Positions 38,610 through 40,122 of a stretch of DNA of 40,122 nt are shown in pieces. Position numbers and translations under genes: made by a program. Position 1 is the stretch's first letter; every line of letters starts with the position of its first letter. The stretch lies in the NCBI GenBank assembly GCA_035707105.1, contig DASSUI010000002.1, positions 1-40,122 on the forward strand, read 5' to 3'. Source of the DNA: JACDAN01 sp035707105 (GTDB taxonomy: Bacteria; Actinomycetota; Thermoleophilia; Gaiellales; Gaiellaceae). Below the pieces are notes generated by a model. The model made no database searches, was not told where the DNA came from, and was given only the letters and a program-made list of their open reading frames with translations.

Positions 38610-40122
38610 CTAGCGGTTGAGGCAGAGCGCGGCGTAGTCCCACGTGAAGACCGGGTGGTAGTGGTAGCACCCGACCCGCGCGGAGACGTAATGCCGGTCG
38701 TTTGGGCTCGCGTAGGTCGCCAGCGGCGCCCCGTTGCGAACCAGGTCGTGATCGAGGGCCGAGAACGCCCGGTACCTCTCGACGCCGACGAGGGTCTTCG
38801 CCCGCGTGATCTTGCGGTTGAAGCTCGCCGAGTTGAAGTACGAGAAGTTGACGTTGTTGGCAGGCCGGATCGTCGTTCCGTCGACCAGGAAGATGAAGTC
38901 GTACGGATCGAAGTAGTCCATGTGCCAGCCCTCGAGCGTCATGTCGAAGGGCTCGCCCTTGCGGCCGGCCAGCTCGAACTGGGTCGCCCGCGGGAACAGC
39001 TTGATGTCCATGTTCAAGCCGATGTTCCGCAGGTTCGCCTGGACGACCTGGCACCGCGCGGGCGCCGGAGCCCGGTTGGCGCAGTAGAACACGCCGTCGC
39101 CGCCGCGGGTCTGACCGGAGGCGAGCCTCCGAGCCTGGCTCAGGCTCGGCCGCCGCGGGTAGATGGCGAGGTTCCGGAAGCCGCGCATCGTCGGCGGCAT
39201 GTACTGGTCGTTCGTGACGCCGGCGTACGCCCCGCCCTGGGCGAGGATCGCCTGCCGATCGATCGCGAAGTTGACGGCCTTCTTCAGCCGCACGTTGCCG
39301 TTCCCGCCGCCGCCGAACAGCCGGCGATCGTGGTTCATCGCCAGATAGAGGATCGTCGGTGCGGGATTGGCGAAGTAGCGGCCCGGCGACTGCTTCTTGA
39401 CGCCGTAGCGGCGACCGAGCTCGGCATGCGCAGCCGGCGGGAGGTCACCGAAGTCCGTCGCGCCGCGGTCGATGTTCAGCTTGATCGTCTCGAGCGGGAG
39501 CCCGATGTCGACCTCGACGCGGTTGACGTTGTGGGGAGCGGGGCCGCGGTAGAAGCGGTTCCGCTCGAGGATGACGCGCCTGTTCTTCGTCCACTCCTTG
39601 ATGTAGTACGGCCCGGCGCTTTGCACCGGGGCGCCGACGCCCTCCGGGTTGATCGGCAGGGACGTCTGTGCCGCGAAGAACGGCATCGCGAGCCGGGCGA
39701 GCAGGTCCGGCGAGCGCTTGGTCATCCGGAGCGTCAGCGTGTTGCCCCTCGCGGTGATCCCGCTGGCCCGCTGAGCGCGGCCTGCGATCACCGCCGAGGC
39801 GCCGACGATGTCCTCGATGAACGGCTGGGCCGGCGAACTCATCCGCCGGTTGAGCGCGCGGTTCAGCGCGTTGGCGAAGCTCTGCGCCGTGACCCGCTGG
39901 CCGTTCGAGAAGCGGTACGTGTTCTTGAGCCGGAAGGTGTACACCAGCCCGTTCCGCGAGATGCGGGGGAAGCCCTGCGCTACCTCGGGCGTGAGCCGCG
40001 ACCCTCGGGGGGCGGGCGCATGCGGGTAGTTCAGGAGCATCGCGCTCGTCGCGTACGCGATCGTCCAGGACGGCACGTAGTACCAGAGGGCCGGATCGAC
40101 GTAGTCGATGTCGACCGTCAGG
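38610..40122 (-). CDS. ABC-transporter solute-binding protein, family 5 (peptide/nickel type), 5' end outside window
   Basis: At least 503 codons up to the right window edge; the frame is open across 40122 and continues beyond, so the apparent start at 40076 is internal. SBP family 5 sequence is clear: QGFPRISRNGLVYTFRLKN, FSNGQRVTAQSFANALNRALN, AGPYYIKEWTKNRRVILERN, RLKKAVNFAIDRQAIL, GWHMDYFDPYDFIFL and the C-terminal YAALCLNR. It would capture an oligopeptide or similar ligand outside the membrane. The signal peptide and permease/ATPase genes lie outside the window. Confidence 0.93.
   Translation of the reverse strand, partial: LTVDIDYVDPALWYYVPSWTIAYATSAMLLNYPHAPAPRGSRLTPEVAQGFPRISRNGLVYTFRLKNTYRFSNGQRVTAQSFANALNRALNRRMSSPAQPFIEDIVGASAVIAGRAQRASGITARGNTLTLRMTKRSPDLLARLAMPFFAAQTSLPINPEGVGAPVQSAGPYYIKEWTKNRRVILERNRFYRGPAPHNVNRVEVDIGLPLETIKLNIDRGATDFGDLPPAAHAELGRRYGVKKQSPGRYFANPAPTILYLAMNHDRRLFGGGGNGNVRLKKAVNFAIDRQAILAQGGAYAGVTNDQYMPPTMRGFRNLAIYPRRPSLSQARRLASGQTRGGDGVFYCANRAPAPARCQVVQANLRNIGLNMDIKLFPRATQFELAGRKGEPFDMTLEGWHMDYFDPYDFIFLVDGTTIRPANNVNFSYFNSASFNRKITRAKTLVGVERYRAFSALDHDLVRNGAPLATYASPNDRHYVSARVGCYHYHPVFTWDYAALCLNR

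Noticed and set aside
1..40122. CRISPR arrays, tRNA or rRNA genes, insertion sequences, integrases
   Set aside because: No regularly spaced direct repeats, cloverleaf-like sequences, transposase or integrase motifs were seen on either strand.

Overview
The window is GC-rich throughout, has many GTG starts and four-base start/stop overlaps, and carries a mismatch endonuclease NucS, DUF6325, DUF7144 and SHOCT proteins, a MalT/LuxR-type regulator and LLM-class flavin enzymes. This points to an actinobacterium (Actinomycetota), probably of the Thermoleophilia (Gaiellales/Solirubrobacterales) type; the lineage is inferred from gene content only.

Layout. 1-234: 3' end of a probable glycoside hydrolase. 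413-5876: a 1,659-residue exported Rhs/YD-repeat protein with duplicated PPC-like domains, a PA14 insertion and a hydrophobic C-terminal tip, followed by a small four-helix membrane protein that may be its immunity partner; both lie in DNA that becomes less GC-rich toward 4400-6095. 6096-15952 (minus strand): a tightly coupled ten-gene operon that links tryptophan breakdown through kynurenine (tryptophan 2,3-dioxygenase, kynureninase) to the aerobic CoA-dependent anthranilate route (aryl-CoA ligase, 2-aminobenzoyl-CoA monooxygenase/reductase-like protein, SDR, crotonase, RidA, acyl-CoA dehydrogenase), together with a creatininase-family hydrolase that may be the missing N-formylkynurenine formamidase, and an LLM oxidoreductase. 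A hotdog thioesterase is divergent at 15981. 16401-20042: surface module of a CHRTGS-motif secreted protein, an O-antigen-ligase-like protein with TPR tail, an M15 peptidase and an L,D-transpeptidase-fold protein. 20107-23465: MalT-like regulator with a possible coupled leader ORF, a CMD/AhpD-like protein and a lipoprotein. 23527-26665: flippase-like UPF0104 protein and a holin-phosphatase fusion. 26712-35778: an island of small membrane and envelope proteins (SHOCT, DUF6325, PLDc_N-SHOCT, GAP family, second UPF0104, two DUF7144 paralogues, a 2-TM miniprotein, ZIP transporter, HdeD-like, two-helix K+ channel, UlaG-like MBL hydrolase, zinc metallopeptidase). 35854-38325: nucS, a mini intradiol-dioxygenase-fold protein, a CarH-type B12-binding MerR regulator and a MarR-type regulator followed by two tandem palindromes. 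38610-40122: an extracellular solute-binding protein (family 5), cut by the window edge.

How the genes work together. The clearest system is the tryptophan-to-anthraniloyl-CoA operon: TDO gives N-formylkynurenine, a formamidase is required (creatininase-like candidate), kynureninase gives anthranilate and alanine, the ligase gives 2-aminobenzoyl-CoA, and the fused flavoenzyme dearomatises it; RidA could then hydrolyse the enamine, and crotonase, SDR and ACAD would carry out ring opening and beta-oxidation. Eight of its nine internal junctions are NTGA overlaps, two of which imply TTG or CTG starts. Other points of interest are a 17-bp palindrome built of rare codons inside this operon, the shortened Old-Yellow-Enzyme module of the fused flavoenzyme, the Rhs tip with its neighbour, and a pair of near-identical palindromes 22 bp apart downstream of the MarR gene. 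No tRNA, rRNA, CRISPR array, transposase or integrase was recognised.
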